64,000 nt of DNA from JACKJA01 sp050297015. GTDB lineage: Bacteria; Pseudomonadota; Alphaproteobacteria; Micavibrionales; Micavibrionaceae. Made by a program: the position numbers and the translations under genes. The notes under the pieces are model-generated. The model saw only the letters and a program-made list of their open reading frames with translations. It ran no database searches and had not been told where the DNA came from. The stretch spans positions 24,068 through 88,067 of the forward strand of contig JBNKRZ010000020.1 of the NCBI GenBank assembly GCA_050297015.1. The letters run 5' to 3'. This document shows positions 43,160 through 52,067 of the stretch, in pieces; the stretch's first letter is position 1, and every line of letters begins with the position of its first letter.

Positions 43160-44344
43160 TCAGGACGCCGCGCACTGGCTCCGTGGCCAAGGCTGCACGG
43201 GAAACGGCAGTTTCTTTTGATGCCCGACAGCCGGACCGGTGATAAAATCACTGCCTGAGCTAATCGCAGCCTCTAGCTGCGCGGCCGTGCGCACATTGGT
43301 GACAATCGTTTTAGCGCCCCAGCCATGATATTTCTTCACGGCCTTACCCAAGAGCTTACCTACCTCCTCGTCGCTCAGTTTCACACTGGCGTAATCGAGC
43401 GCATAAGCAAACGGTTTAAAGCCTTCGCTGGAATAATCCTCCGGCAGCAAAACACTGGCATGAAGGATCATCGCCTTACTGTTATCGCCCACCTCTTTGA
43501 GTTTTTCCAAAATCTTGGGAGACGGGCCGCCCGAAGGAATGCCCCGCACTTCAAAACCGATAGCCCTTTTAAACACGCCGCCGATCTTATGCATGCACCC
43601 GAAATAAACCTCGAACAATCCCTCATCCTTCAAAAGCGGGAGATCAAGAGGGATGAAAACAACGCCATTTTGTTTTTTCTCAAGCATTTTTAGAACGGCA
43701 ATAATCCCGCCACTGAGCAAGGCAAAATCCTGACGGCATTTTTCTGTTGCTTTTTTTGGTGCGGGCGCATTCAAAAGATGGCAAAAACTGCCGCTTACAA
43801 CTTCTTGCGCGCCCAGCCATACCGGGAAGAAATCCAGCTCATACAGCACCCCCATTTTGAGAATATCTTTGGGAATAAAATCTCCCTTTGCCATGTGATA
43901 GAGCTCTTGCTTTTCACGTTCCGCCCACATTGACAGTTCGCTGTCCTCCGGGTTTTCAGACAGTCCCCGCTGCACGATTTTACTCAAAGTATGATCTTCA
44001 TTTTTCTTCGGACCGCCGGCGGAGGTCCTTTCCGTAATTTGCGCCTCTCCCGCCTCCAGCCCCTTTGCGATCAAAGCGCAAAGATCGTCTGTTTTAACCT
44101 TGGCTTGCGCCTCCGGCATTTGTGGAGAAAAACAAACATGGAGCAACAAATCTTCACCGAACGCAAAAAAACCGCCATCAGCCTGCAAAAAACTGAGCGC
44201 CGTCCGGCCTATAATATCCTCCAGATTCGGCGACAGTTTCGCCCCGCCCTTCAGATAATCAGGGAAAGATTCCTGAAGGTTTATAACCTGCACGGCGGAA
44301 ACGTTTTGCGCCTTTTGTTGAAATGTTTCCCAATCCAGTTCCAT
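43160..44344 (-). CDS. Unknown protein with cryptic EAL-like domain
   Basis: It encodes a 394-residue soluble protein not recognised as a named family. From about residue 165 the order of elements follows an EAL fold. YELDFFPVWLGAQEVVSGS stands where the first strand and EAL box lie (EVV). VVFIPLDLPLL fits the Asn-strand and AIGFEVRGIP the Glu-strand. YALDYASVKLS fits the KxD strand, and TIVTNVRTAAQLEAAISSGS then DFITGPAVG fits the closing E-G-V and G-x-Q-G region. Most catalytic residues are absent. The N-terminal 160 residues have no recognisable motif. It lies alone, convergent with slyX and divergent from yejB. The fold call is inference. Confidence 0.5.
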   Translation of the reverse strand: MELDWETFQQKAQNVSAVQVINLQESFPDYLKGGAKLSPNLEDIIGRTALSFLQADGGFFAFGEDLLLHVCFSPQMPEAQAKVKTDDLCALIAKGLEAGEAQITERTSAGGPKKNEDHTLSKIVQRGLSENPEDSELSMWAEREKQELYHMAKGDFIPKDILKMGVLYELDFFPVWLGAQEVVSGSFCHLLNAPAPKKATEKCRQDFALLSGGIIAVLKMLEKKQNGVVFIPLDLPLLKDEGLFEVYFGCMHKIGGVFKRAIGFEVRGIPSGGPSPKILEKLKEVGDNSKAMILHASVLLPEDYSSEGFKPFAYALDYASVKLSDEEVGKLLGKAVKKYHGWGAKTIVTNVRTAAQLEAAISSGSDFITGPAVGHQKKLPFPVQPWPRSQCAAS

Positions 44345-44519
44345 ATCTTAATCTATACCCTTTGCAGCAAGACTCTGGTTCTTATAAAAACATACACAAC
44401 CGCATTCCTAAAGAGGAAAAAACGATACAGGGCATTATAACACATCTATCAACGCTTATCTCGGCTCTTCTATAAAAGAATCCTTTCTCGCAGGAACGTT
44501 GAGCGCTATAAATTGATCC

Positions 44520-45623
44520 ATGCTCAACTATATCCTAAAACGCCTCGTTCTTATGCTTCCTACGCTGCTCGGCATTATGCTGGTGGCGTTCGTGATTGTG
44601 CAGTTCGTGCCCGGCGGCCCGGTGGAGCGCATGATCGCGGAGCTGCAAGGCCACGGCGGCGATGCCACGGCGCGCATTTCCGGCGGCGGAAGCGGTGATA
44701 TGGCGGCGGGGAACATGATGACCGCCACGGGCCAAAGCTCCCAATACCGCGGCGCGCAAGGTCTGGACCCGGAATTCATCGCAGAGCTGGAGCGCATGTA
44801 CGGCTTCGACAAGCCCGCGCATGAGCGTTTCATTCAGATGGTCGGTAACTATATCCGCTTTGATCTGGGGGAGAGCTATTACCGCGATATTTCCGTGATC
44901 GACCTCGTGCTGGAGAAAATGCCCGTCTCGATTTCGCTGGGCCTGTGGTCAACGCTGATTATCTATCTCATCTCCATCCCGCTCGGCATCAAAAAAGCGG
45001 TGAAGGACGGCCAGCCCTTTGATGTCTGGTCCAGCGCCGCTGTCTTTATCGGCTATGCCATCCCCTCCTTCATGTTCGCAATTTTGCTGATTATTCTGTT
45101 CGCCGGCGGGCGGTATTGGGATGTCTTCCCTCTACGCGGCCTCGTCTCGGATAACTGGCAGGAAATGAGCTTCCCGCGCCTTGCCCTCGATTACATGTGG
45201 CATATGACCCTGCCGGTCGCGGCGATGGTCATCAGTGGCTTTGCGGGCCTGACGATGCTCACAAAAAACAGTTTCCTTGATGAGATCAACAAGCAATACG
45301 TCCTGACCGCGCGGGCCAAGGGGCTATCCCAAAAGCGCGTGCTCTACGGCCACATATTCCGCAATGCCATGCTGATCGTGATCGCGGGATTCCCTTCCGC
45401 GTTCCTGTCGATTTTCTTCACCGGCTCGCTGCTGATCGAGGTGATTTTCTCCCTCGACGGGCTGGGCCTTCTGGGATACGAAAGCATAATAAACCGCGAC
45501 TATCCGGTGGTGCTCGGCACGCTGTATTTCTTCGCGCTGATTGGCCTCGTCATGACCCTGATCCGCGATATCGTCTATGTCTATGTCGATCCGCGAATTG
45601 ATTTTGAGGCACGTCAAATATAA
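44520..45623 (+). CDS. yejB: ABC transporter permease YejB
   Basis: It encodes a 367-residue permease of a peptide importer. The start MLNYILKRLVLMLPTLLGIM, the long periplasmic insert after helix 1, and the binding-protein-dependent transport signature (LTARAKGLSQKRVLYGHIFR) are typical. It ends DPRIDFEARQI, the YejB tail. Six membrane helices are expected. It is followed at once by the foreign N-terminal part of the yejE fusion. Confidence 0.93.
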   Translation: MLNYILKRLVLMLPTLLGIMLVAFVIVQFVPGGPVERMIAELQGHGGDATARISGGGSGDMAAGNMMTATGQSSQYRGAQGLDPEFIAELERMYGFDKPAHERFIQMVGNYIRFDLGESYYRDISVIDLVLEKMPVSISLGLWSTLIIYLISIPLGIKKAVKDGQPFDVWSSAAVFIGYAIPSFMFAILLIILFAGGRYWDVFPLRGLVSDNWQEMSFPRLALDYMWHMTLPVAAMVISGFAGLTMLTKNSFLDEINKQYVLTARAKGLSQKRVLYGHIFRNAMLIVIAGFPSAFLSIFFTGSLLIEVIFSLDGLGLLGYESIINRDYPVVLGTLYFFALIGLVMTLIRDIVYVYVDPRIDFEARQI

Positions 45624-45642
45624 TTGGGAATTAAAAAAACCT

Positions 45643-47232
45643 ATGTTCATTGCTGAAAAACAAACTGGTTCAGGCCTTGATGGATGGTACAAGCTTGTCG
45701 ACCCGGAAAAAAACATAACAATACGCGCTATTAACAGTCCCGGCTACCCTGACGGAGGTGAGTTGCTGTATGAATTTGAATTATTATTTAATGGCGCCCG
45801 TATGATTTTTGCAGGATCAAAAGATGAGAAAGTAGAACAAACAGGAAGTAAAAATGACAGAAGGAGAGAATTTCATATATCTTGGGTCATGAGAAAACTA
45901 AATATTTCGGAAGACATAAACCTTTCACTAGATGAGCTGAAAGATATCATATCAGATTCCTTGAAAATTTGGGGCAGAGGGTGGAGTGACGATAGAGCAA
46001 AAAGCTTTAAGATTCGCTTCACAGAAAACGAAAAAGGATGGTATATCCCTTACCAAAACGTCTCTTACTGGGAACATCTAGATCTTGACAGTATAAATTA
46101 CGTAGAAAAACCACAAAACAAGCTACCAACAGAACTAGAATTTGACGTATCGTTATTTTCTTTTACAAAAGCTCTCTCCTCTAAATTAAAACAAAAGAAA
46201 CCAAATAATAAGCTCTCCCCGATCACACAACGGCGTCTCCAGCAATTCCGGGCCAACGGCCGGGGATTCTGGAGTCTATGGATTTTCCTTTTCCTGTTTG
46301 CCATCGCGATGGCCGCGCCGCTGCTGGCCAATGACAAGCCGCTGCTGATAAAATTCGACGGGGCGCTTTATACGCCGCTCCTGCATGCCTATCCGGAGAC
46401 GACCTTCGGCGGGGATTTTGAAACGGAGACCGCCTACCGCGACCCGTATGTCAAAGACCTCATCAATGAAAAGGGCTGGATGATCTGGCCGCCGGTGCGG
46501 TTTTCGTACGATACGATCAATTACGACCTACCCTCTCCCGCGCCTTCCCCGCCCACGGCGGAGAACTGGCTGGGCACGGACGATCAAGGGCGTGACGTGC
46601 TGGCCCGCGTGATTTACGGCTTTCGCATTTCCGTCCTGTTCGGCCTGATCCTCACCGTTATCAGCTCCGCCATCGGCATCATCGCGGGCGCGTTTCAGGG
46701 CTTTTACGGCGGCTGGCTTGATCTGATTATGCAGCGCGTGATCGAAATCTGGTCGTCCCTGCCTTCGCTCTATATCCTGATTATTTTCTCGGCGATGTTC
46801 GTGCCGGGCTTCTGGACGCTCCTTTTTATCCTTCTGCTGTTTTCGTGGGTGAGCCTCGTGGACGTCGTGCGGGCGGAATTTCTGCGTACCCGGAATTTCG
46901 ATTACGTGCGCGCGGCCAATGCACTGGGCGTTGGCAATACAACCATCATGTTCCGCCATGTCCTGCCCAATGCGATGGTGGCGACGCTGACCCTGATGCC
47001 GTTTATCCTGACGGGCAGCATCACGGCGCTCACCAGCCTTGACTTTCTCGGTCTTGGCCTGCCGCCCGGGAGCCCCTCCCTCGGCGAGCTTCTGGCGCAG
47101 GGAAAAAACAACCTGCAAGCGCCGTGGCTGGGCTTTACCGCCTTTATCGCGCTGGCACTCATGCTTTCGCTCTTAACCTTTATCGGTGAAGCGGTGCGCG
47201 ATGCGTTCGACCCGCGCAAGGTTAATCTGTGA
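45643..47232 (+). CDS. yejE: YejE permease with unrelated N-terminal fusion
   Basis: It encodes 529 residues. From about residue 190 it is a normal YejE permease: LSPITQRRLQQFRANGRGFW, then TTFGGDFETETAYRDPYVKD, ENWLGTDDQGRDVLARVIYG and the cytoplasmic loop VRAANALGVGNTTIMFRHVL. YejE is normally about 340 residues and starts near that point. Residues 1-188 are encoded by visibly AT-rich DNA (45624-46209), have no YejE counterpart, are soluble and charged, and contain GLDGWYKLVDPEKNITIRAI and LKIWGRGWSDDRAKSFKIRF. The frame is open throughout. The original start codon seems lost, so the extra domain is probably translated as part of the permease. I do not recognise the extra domain. Confidence 0.85.
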   Translation: MFIAEKQTGSGLDGWYKLVDPEKNITIRAINSPGYPDGGELLYEFELLFNGARMIFAGSKDEKVEQTGSKNDRRREFHISWVMRKLNISEDINLSLDELKDIISDSLKIWGRGWSDDRAKSFKIRFTENEKGWYIPYQNVSYWEHLDLDSINYVEKPQNKLPTELEFDVSLFSFTKALSSKLKQKKPNNKLSPITQRRLQQFRANGRGFWSLWIFLFLFAIAMAAPLLANDKPLLIKFDGALYTPLLHAYPETTFGGDFETETAYRDPYVKDLINEKGWMIWPPVRFSYDTINYDLPSPAPSPPTAENWLGTDDQGRDVLARVIYGFRISVLFGLILTVISSAIGIIAGAFQGFYGGWLDLIMQRVIEIWSSLPSLYILIIFSAMFVPGFWTLLFILLLFSWVSLVDVVRAEFLRTRNFDYVRAANALGVGNTTIMFRHVLPNAMVATLTLMPFILTGSITALTSLDFLGLGLPPGSPSLGELLAQGKNNLQAPWLGFTAFIALALMLSLLTFIGEAVRDAFDPRKVNL

Positions 47233-47233
47233 C

Positions 47234-47351
47234 AGTGAAAATGACTATAGTCGTTTTGCTTTATTTTTGCACAAGGCGCAAACGACGAAGCGTAGTAAAG
47301 CTACGTAAGGAGTGCAGCAACGCTGTGCAAAGGTAAATGAAAACGACTATA
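47234..47351. repeat. Palindromic element family C, copy C3
   Basis: TATAGTCGTTTTGCTTTAT near the left end and GTAAATGAAAACGACTATA at the right end are imperfect terminal inverted repeats of about 19 bases. Inside, TTTTGCACA and TGTGCAAA pair, and CGTAGTAAAGCTACG is a smaller stem. The interior is nearly identical to C4. The right end supplies the GNAT start codon. Confidence 0.9.
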
Positions 47352-47855
47352 ACGCCTGCCCATCTGGATCAAATCGAAGCCCTGCAAGATGCCGTGCTGC
47401 AAGCCCTGTGCGCGGAAGGCAAACAGCATTTCATCATCCCGCGCAGCCGGGCCTATTTTAAAAAGCACCTGACCGCGCCGCACGCGATGTTCGGCCTGTT
47501 CGACGGTGAGCGCCTCATCGCGCAGGCCATCTTTCATGTACAGGATTTCGATGCCGCCGATTATACGCGGCTGGCTACTCTGCCCGGCCAAGAACCAGAG
47601 GACGCCATTGCCGTCATTAAAGGCGCCATTACCCACCCGGAGCATCAGAGCCGCGGGCACTTCAAAACCCTGATTGGCGCTTTTACCCGTTGGTGCGCGG
47701 ACAACAACATCCGCCATGCACTGTCCCGCGTGGAAGTCACCCATGAGGCCAGCCTCAGAACATTTGAGAAAAACGGCTTTGCCATCGTCAACACCGTCAC
47801 CGACGCCCGCGATGACGCGCATGTTCACGTGCTGCACCGAATAATAGAACCTTAA
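47337..47855 (+). CDS. GNAT-family N-acetyltransferase
   Basis: It encodes a 172-residue acetyltransferase. The acetyl-CoA loop is ITHPEHQSRGHFKTLIGAF (Q-x-R-G-x pattern), and the C-terminal strand ASLRTFEKNGFAIVNTV is typical of the fold. Substrate unknown. The ATG and first five codons (MKTTI) lie in repeat C3. The next in-frame Met is far inside the fold, so this start is forced. It interrupts the yejE-yejF order. Confidence 0.82.
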   Translation: MKTTITPAHLDQIEALQDAVLQALCAEGKQHFIIPRSRAYFKKHLTAPHAMFGLFDGERLIAQAIFHVQDFDAADYTRLATLPGQEPEDAIAVIKGAITHPEHQSRGHFKTLIGAFTRWCADNNIRHALSRVEVTHEASLRTFEKNGFAIVNTVTDARDDAHVHVLHRIIEP

Positions 47856-47980
47856 GCCCGGCCCTTGGCCAGGGGGAGGGATGCAAAGGATTAGCGAACG
47901 ATAGAGAGCTTAGCCGTAGCCGGGTGGGGGTCGCTGTTAAAGCATTTCCTTTTGCCGTTCTTACCCATATAATACCTTCT

Positions 47981-49651
47981 ATGTCTGATGCTCTGTTAAA
48001 CATCGAAAACCTGTCCGTCTACTTTAAAGATTTTGAAGCGGTCAAAAACGTCTCCTTTTCCATCCAAAAGGGCGAGACGATGGCGCTCGTGGGGGAGAGC
48101 GGCTCCGGCAAGTCTGTCACAGCTTTATCGGCCATGCAGCTTCTCCCCTATCCTATGGCCAGCCATTCGGCGGACTCGTCAATCACCTTCGATGGTGCGG
48201 AGATGCTCGGCGCACCGGAAAGCTTTATGCAGACCATCCGCGGCAAGCGCATCGGTATGATCTTTCAGGAACCGATGAGTTCATTGAATCCGCTACACTC
48301 GATCGAACGGCAGATCGGCGAAGTCCTGCGCCTGCACCAGAATATGAGTAAGGATCAGGCGCGCGAACGGGTCAAAGAGCTGCTCGACCTTGTGGGCCTG
48401 CCGAAAATGAAGGAGCGCCTTTCCGCCTATCCGCACGAGTTATCCGGCGGGCAACGCCAGCGCGTGATGATCGCTATGGCGCTGGCGAATAACCCGGACC
48501 TGCTGATTGCCGATGAGCCGACAACGGCGCTCGATGTCACCGTGCAAGCGCAAATTCTGGAGCTTCTGAGCGACCTCAAAACACGCCTTAACATGGCGCT
48601 GCTTATGATTACGCACGATCTGACCATCGTTGAGAAAATGGCCGATCACGTCTGCGTCATGAAAAACGGGGAAATTGTCGAACAGAAAGACGCTAAGACT
48701 TTGTTCGCCAAGCCGGAACATGACTACACCAAAATGCTCTTAAGCGCGCAGCCGAAGGCTTCCCCTCCCTGTCATCCTGACCCTCGCGAAAGCGAGGCGG
48801 AAGGATCTAACAACACCCCGGAAGATTCTTCGCTAACGCTCAGAATGACAAAATCTATCATTCAAGCCCAAGACATCAAAATCCATTTCCCGAAGAAAAA
48901 GAACCTCTTCGGCAAGACAACGCAGTGGGTCAAGGCCGTGGATGGGATCGACGTGACCATCCGCGCCGGGCAAACGCTGGGCGTCGTGGGTGAGAGCGGC
49001 AGCGGCAAAACGACGCTGGGGCTGGGCCTCCTCCGTCTGACGGGGTCGCAAGGACAAATCGTCTATAAAGACACGGATATCTCCACCTATAACCGCAAGC
49101 AAATGAAGCACTTACGCGAAGATATGCAGATTGTGTTTCAAGACCCGTTTTCCTCCCTCTCCCCCCGCATGAGCGTCGGACAGATCATCGGCGAAGGGCT
49201 GAAAGTCCACCGCAAAAACCTTTCGAAAGCGCAGCGCGACGAACTGGTTATCAACGCGCTGGAGGATGTTCACCTCGACCCGGCAACACGCCACCGCTAT
49301 CCGCATGAGTTTTCCGGTGGCCAGCGCCAGCGTATTGCCATCGCCCGCGCCATGGTTCTGGAACCTGATTTTGTGGTGTTGGACGAACCGACCTCCGCCC
49401 TTGATCTGTCCGTACAGGCCCAGATTGTCGATCTGCTGCGGGAATTGCAGGAGCGCCACAACCTCGCCTATTTGTTCATCAGCCATGATTTGCGTGTGGT
49501 ACGGGCCATGGCGCATGATTTGCTGGTGATGAAAGACGGGCATATCATTGAATCCGGCCCCGCCGCGGATGTCTTCGATAACCCGCGCGAAGACTACACA
49601 CGCGCCCTGATGGATGCGGCCCTCAATTTGAAATCCCACACCGCCGCGTGA
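47981..49651 (+). CDS. yejF: Oligopeptide ABC transporter ATPase YejF (two ATPase domains)
   Basis: It encodes 556 residues with two ABC domains in one chain. The first has Walker A GESGSGKS (38-45), LSGGQRQRV and DEPTTALDV. The second has GESGSGKT, FSGGQRQRI and DEPTSALDL. YejF proteins are normally about 530 residues. The extra 26 or so residues lie in the linker (about 264-290), exactly where palindromic element E3 is inserted in frame. Both ATPase sites look intact. It would energise import with YejA, YejB and YejE. The start at 47981 fits the family; a longer reading adds 19 unlike residues. Confidence 0.93.
   Translation: MSDALLNIENLSVYFKDFEAVKNVSFSIQKGETMALVGESGSGKSVTALSAMQLLPYPMASHSADSSITFDGAEMLGAPESFMQTIRGKRIGMIFQEPMSSLNPLHSIERQIGEVLRLHQNMSKDQARERVKELLDLVGLPKMKERLSAYPHELSGGQRQRVMIAMALANNPDLLIADEPTTALDVTVQAQILELLSDLKTRLNMALLMITHDLTIVEKMADHVCVMKNGEIVEQKDAKTLFAKPEHDYTKMLLSAQPKASPPCHPDPRESEAEGSNNTPEDSSLTLRMTKSIIQAQDIKIHFPKKKNLFGKTTQWVKAVDGIDVTIRAGQTLGVVGESGSGKTTLGLGLLRLTGSQGQIVYKDTDISTYNRKQMKHLREDMQIVFQDPFSSLSPRMSVGQIIGEGLKVHRKNLSKAQRDELVINALEDVHLDPATRHRYPHEFSGGQRQRIAIARAMVLEPDFVVLDEPTSALDLSVQAQIVDLLRELQERHNLAYLFISHDLRVVRAMAHDLLVMKDGHIIESGPAADVFDNPREDYTRALMDAALNLKSHTAA
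48771..48849. repeat. Palindromic element E3 inside the yejF coding region
   Basis: It has GTCATCCTGA at the left, an AAGGATC block, a GAAGATTCTTCGC block, and CTCAGAATGAC at the right. These are the family E ends and core, as in E1 and E2. It keeps the yejF frame open and is read as about 26 residues (beginning CHPDPRESEAEGS). Confidence 0.88.
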
Positions 49652-49710
49652 TAAAATAGAGACTTAGCGTATATTTTCCTTGATTTACGGGTTTTTCACC
49701 TGTATCAAGG

Positions 49711-49761
49711 CGACTGTTTTGTGCACAGCTAACATGTGCAAAGATAAATGGAAATGACTAG
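49711..49761. repeat. Family C element remnant C5
   Basis: ATGTGCAAAGATAAATGGAA followed by ATGACTA is identical over 27 bases to the right end of C4. The left part is shortened to CGACTGTTTTGTGCACAG. It lies just before rpsU. Confidence 0.75.
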
Positions 49762-49787
49762 AGAAATTCCGAAAGGGGTGATTTGAT

Positions 49788-49985
49788 TTGGTAACCGTTA
49801 ACGTGCGCGATGGCAACGTCGAACAGGCTTTGAAAGTCCTGAAGAAGAAAATGCAACGTGAAGGCATTTTCCGCGAGATGAAGCTGCGTAAGGACTATGA
49901 AAAGCCTTCGCAAAAGAAAAAGCGCGAAAAGAACGAAGCCGTACGCCGCTGGCGCAAGCTGCAACGTAAAAAAGGCGGGCGCTAA
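49788..49985 (+). CDS. rpsU: 30S ribosomal protein S21
   Basis: It encodes a 65-residue basic ribosomal protein. VNVRDGNVEQALKVLKKKMQ, then REGIFREMKLRKDYEKPSQK, is the S21 signature, with a lysine/arginine-rich tail. The start is TTG (49788) after AAAGGGG; no ATG fits. Length is normal for alphaproteobacteria. It is a single-gene unit with its own terminator. Confidence 0.95.
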   Translation: MVTVNVRDGNVEQALKVLKKKMQREGIFREMKLRKDYEKPSQKKKREKNEAVRRWRKLQRKKGGR

Positions 49986-50015
49986 CCCCCTGCCCCTTTA
50001 TATTTTATTGAATGC

Positions 50016-50047
50016 AAAAACCGCCGGTCCGCTGGCGGTTTTTTTTC
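50016..50047 (+). terminator. Rho-independent terminator after rpsU
   Basis: AAAAACCGCC, a GGTCCGCT-type loop and GGCGGTTTTTTTT form a clear stem followed by a run of T. After it (about 50073-50102) lies a half-element resembling family B or E (ATTGCTTCGCC, then GGGATGACG). Confidence 0.9.
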
Positions 50048-50147
50048 TCTCAGCAACCTTTGCGTGAACGATTAGATTGCTTCGCCTGCGCTCGGGATGA
50101 CGGTAATCAGTAATCAGTTATCGGAAAATTCGAATCATTATTTACAG

Positions 50148-51923
50148 TTACACCGCCGCGCAAACCATCTCCAGCCATGCCGCTTCATCCGGCTCCAACC
50201 GCGGGGCGAGCGTTTCATAGACCTGCACATGATAGGCATTAAGCCACGCCAATTCCTCCGCGCTCAGCATATCCTTAACAATCAAGCTCCGGTCGATTGG
50301 GGCCATTGTTACCGTTTCAAACGCCAGCATCTTTTTATCCGTCCCTTCGCGCAAGCCGGCCTCCACCACAAAGACAAGACTTTCAATGCGAATGCCGTAC
50401 TCACCGGCCTTGTAAAACCCCGGCTCATTGGAAATCAGCATCCCCGGTTTGAACGGCATACCCGCCCGTTTAGAAATGCTGGCGGCTTCCTCATGCACAG
50501 ACAGGTAACAGCCCACCCCGTGCCCGGTGCCGTGATCGTAATCGCGCGATACATCCCACAACGCCTTGCGGGCCAGTGTGTCGATCTGCGGCCCGGTCGT
50601 CCCTTCCGGGAACCGGGCGCTGGCCACGCCGATATGCCCTTTCAAAACGCGGGTAAAGTTCTCGCGCATCTCATCGGTCGGCTGACCGATCGCCACCGTG
50701 CGTGTGACATCCGTCGTCCCGGCAATCCCATCGCCGCAATATTGCCCACCGCTATCGACCAGCAACAGCCCCGGCGCTTTGATCGCTTTGTTCGTCTCTT
50801 CCGTGACACGGTAATGCACCACCGCGCCGTTATCGGCCCAGCCCGCAATCGTATCAAAGCTCGCCTCCCGGTAAGCCGGATCACGGCGGGAGAATTCCTC
50901 CCGTTTAGCGACAATATCAAGCTCGGTTAAACCGCCCTTCACCCCTTCTTCCGCCACCCATTTCAGAAAGCGCACCAGCGCCACCCCGTCGCGGATATGG
51001 GTTTCGATGATCGCGGCTTTCTCGCTGTCCGTCTTGCAGGCGCGCGGCAGGACACAGGGATCGTCGCGATCGCGGGTCATAACCCCGCCCTCCGCCAGCA
51101 CCTGTTTAAACCAGATGGCCGTGCTCGCACTATCCAGCCCCACGATTCCACCCAACCCCTGAAGCATCCCCTCCAACTCTTTTGGGTTATGCAAAGCAAT
51201 ATCGGAAGGGAGAGCCTCTCCGACCGCAGCCGGGATCTTCGCGGGATCAATAAACCAATCCACTTTCCCATCGGCATAAATCACCGCATAAGACAGCGCC
51301 AGCGGGATCATGGGAACATCAGCGCCACGGATGTTCAACAGCCACGCCACAGCCTGCGGGTCGGTCAAGACAAACGCGCTTAAACCCTCATCCTTCAACG
51401 AAGCCGCAATTTCCGCGCATTTATCGGTTGCCGTCCGGCCAGCGATTTCATCAGAAAAAAGTTCCACCGCACCACAGGGCGCCGCAGGACGATCATCCCA
51501 AATCGCATCAATCAGATTCCCCGCGACCGGCACCATAGTCAAACCCGCCGCTTCATAGCCATCAATTGCCGCCGCCGTGAACAGCATCGGATCATACCCT
51601 ACCCGCGCCCCGTTCGAGGTATTATCCGCCAGCCATTTCCCCGGCGGCGTTTCAATCATATCCCCCGTTTCAAACAGGTCGGAATTAACCTGCTGCGCCA
51701 GTTGCAGCGCATAGCGCCCGTCGCTCATCACCACGGCCTTGTCCGCCGTCACCGCCGCAATCCCGGCCGAGCCGTCAAACCCCGTCAGCCAAGCCAGCCG
51801 CTCGGCACAGGCGGGCACGTACTCCCCCATAAACTCATCAGCCCGGGGAATAAGATAAGCGTCGAGATTGTGATCTGCCATCTCTGCGCGCAAAGAGTCC
51901 AATCTGTTTTTGTAATCATCCAT
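50148..51923 (-). CDS. Xaa-Pro aminopeptidase (aminopeptidase P family)
   Basis: It encodes a 591-residue metallopeptidase that removes N-terminal residues before proline. The two creatinase-like N-terminal domains (LAWLTGFDGSAGIAAV, then LNIRGADVPMIPLALSYAVI) precede the pita-bread fold. All five metal ligands are visible: LLLVDSGGQY, GTTDVTRT, HGTGHGVG, SNEPGFY and RIESLVFV. The three-domain size is that of the XPNPEP1 type rather than the 440-residue E. coli PepP. It is convergent with rpsU and divergent from the next gene. Confidence 0.94.
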   Translation of the reverse strand: MDDYKNRLDSLRAEMADHNLDAYLIPRADEFMGEYVPACAERLAWLTGFDGSAGIAAVTADKAVVMSDGRYALQLAQQVNSDLFETGDMIETPPGKWLADNTSNGARVGYDPMLFTAAAIDGYEAAGLTMVPVAGNLIDAIWDDRPAAPCGAVELFSDEIAGRTATDKCAEIAASLKDEGLSAFVLTDPQAVAWLLNIRGADVPMIPLALSYAVIYADGKVDWFIDPAKIPAAVGEALPSDIALHNPKELEGMLQGLGGIVGLDSASTAIWFKQVLAEGGVMTRDRDDPCVLPRACKTDSEKAAIIETHIRDGVALVRFLKWVAEEGVKGGLTELDIVAKREEFSRRDPAYREASFDTIAGWADNGAVVHYRVTEETNKAIKAPGLLLVDSGGQYCGDGIAGTTDVTRTVAIGQPTDEMRENFTRVLKGHIGVASARFPEGTTGPQIDTLARKALWDVSRDYDHGTGHGVGCYLSVHEEAASISKRAGMPFKPGMLISNEPGFYKAGEYGIRIESLVFVVEAGLREGTDKKMLAFETVTMAPIDRSLIVKDMLSAEELAWLNAYHVQVYETLAPRLEPDEAAWLEMVCAAV

Positions 51924-52067
51924 CCGCTCAGGATATTACAAATTCACAAAACTGCCTATACCGGTTTCAACACCATTATATTTGACATAATTTTAATTTG
52001 TGGGTAAAATACCTTCACATTGGAATAAGAAACAAATCCAAAATAACAAGGCAAAAACAGGGCTAAA

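Noticed and set aside
47856..47980. GC-rich 125-base gap before yejF with a CCCTTGGCCAGGG-like dyad
   Set aside because: No copy elsewhere in the window and no clear terminator or promoter; possibly another decayed repeat, but not supportable.
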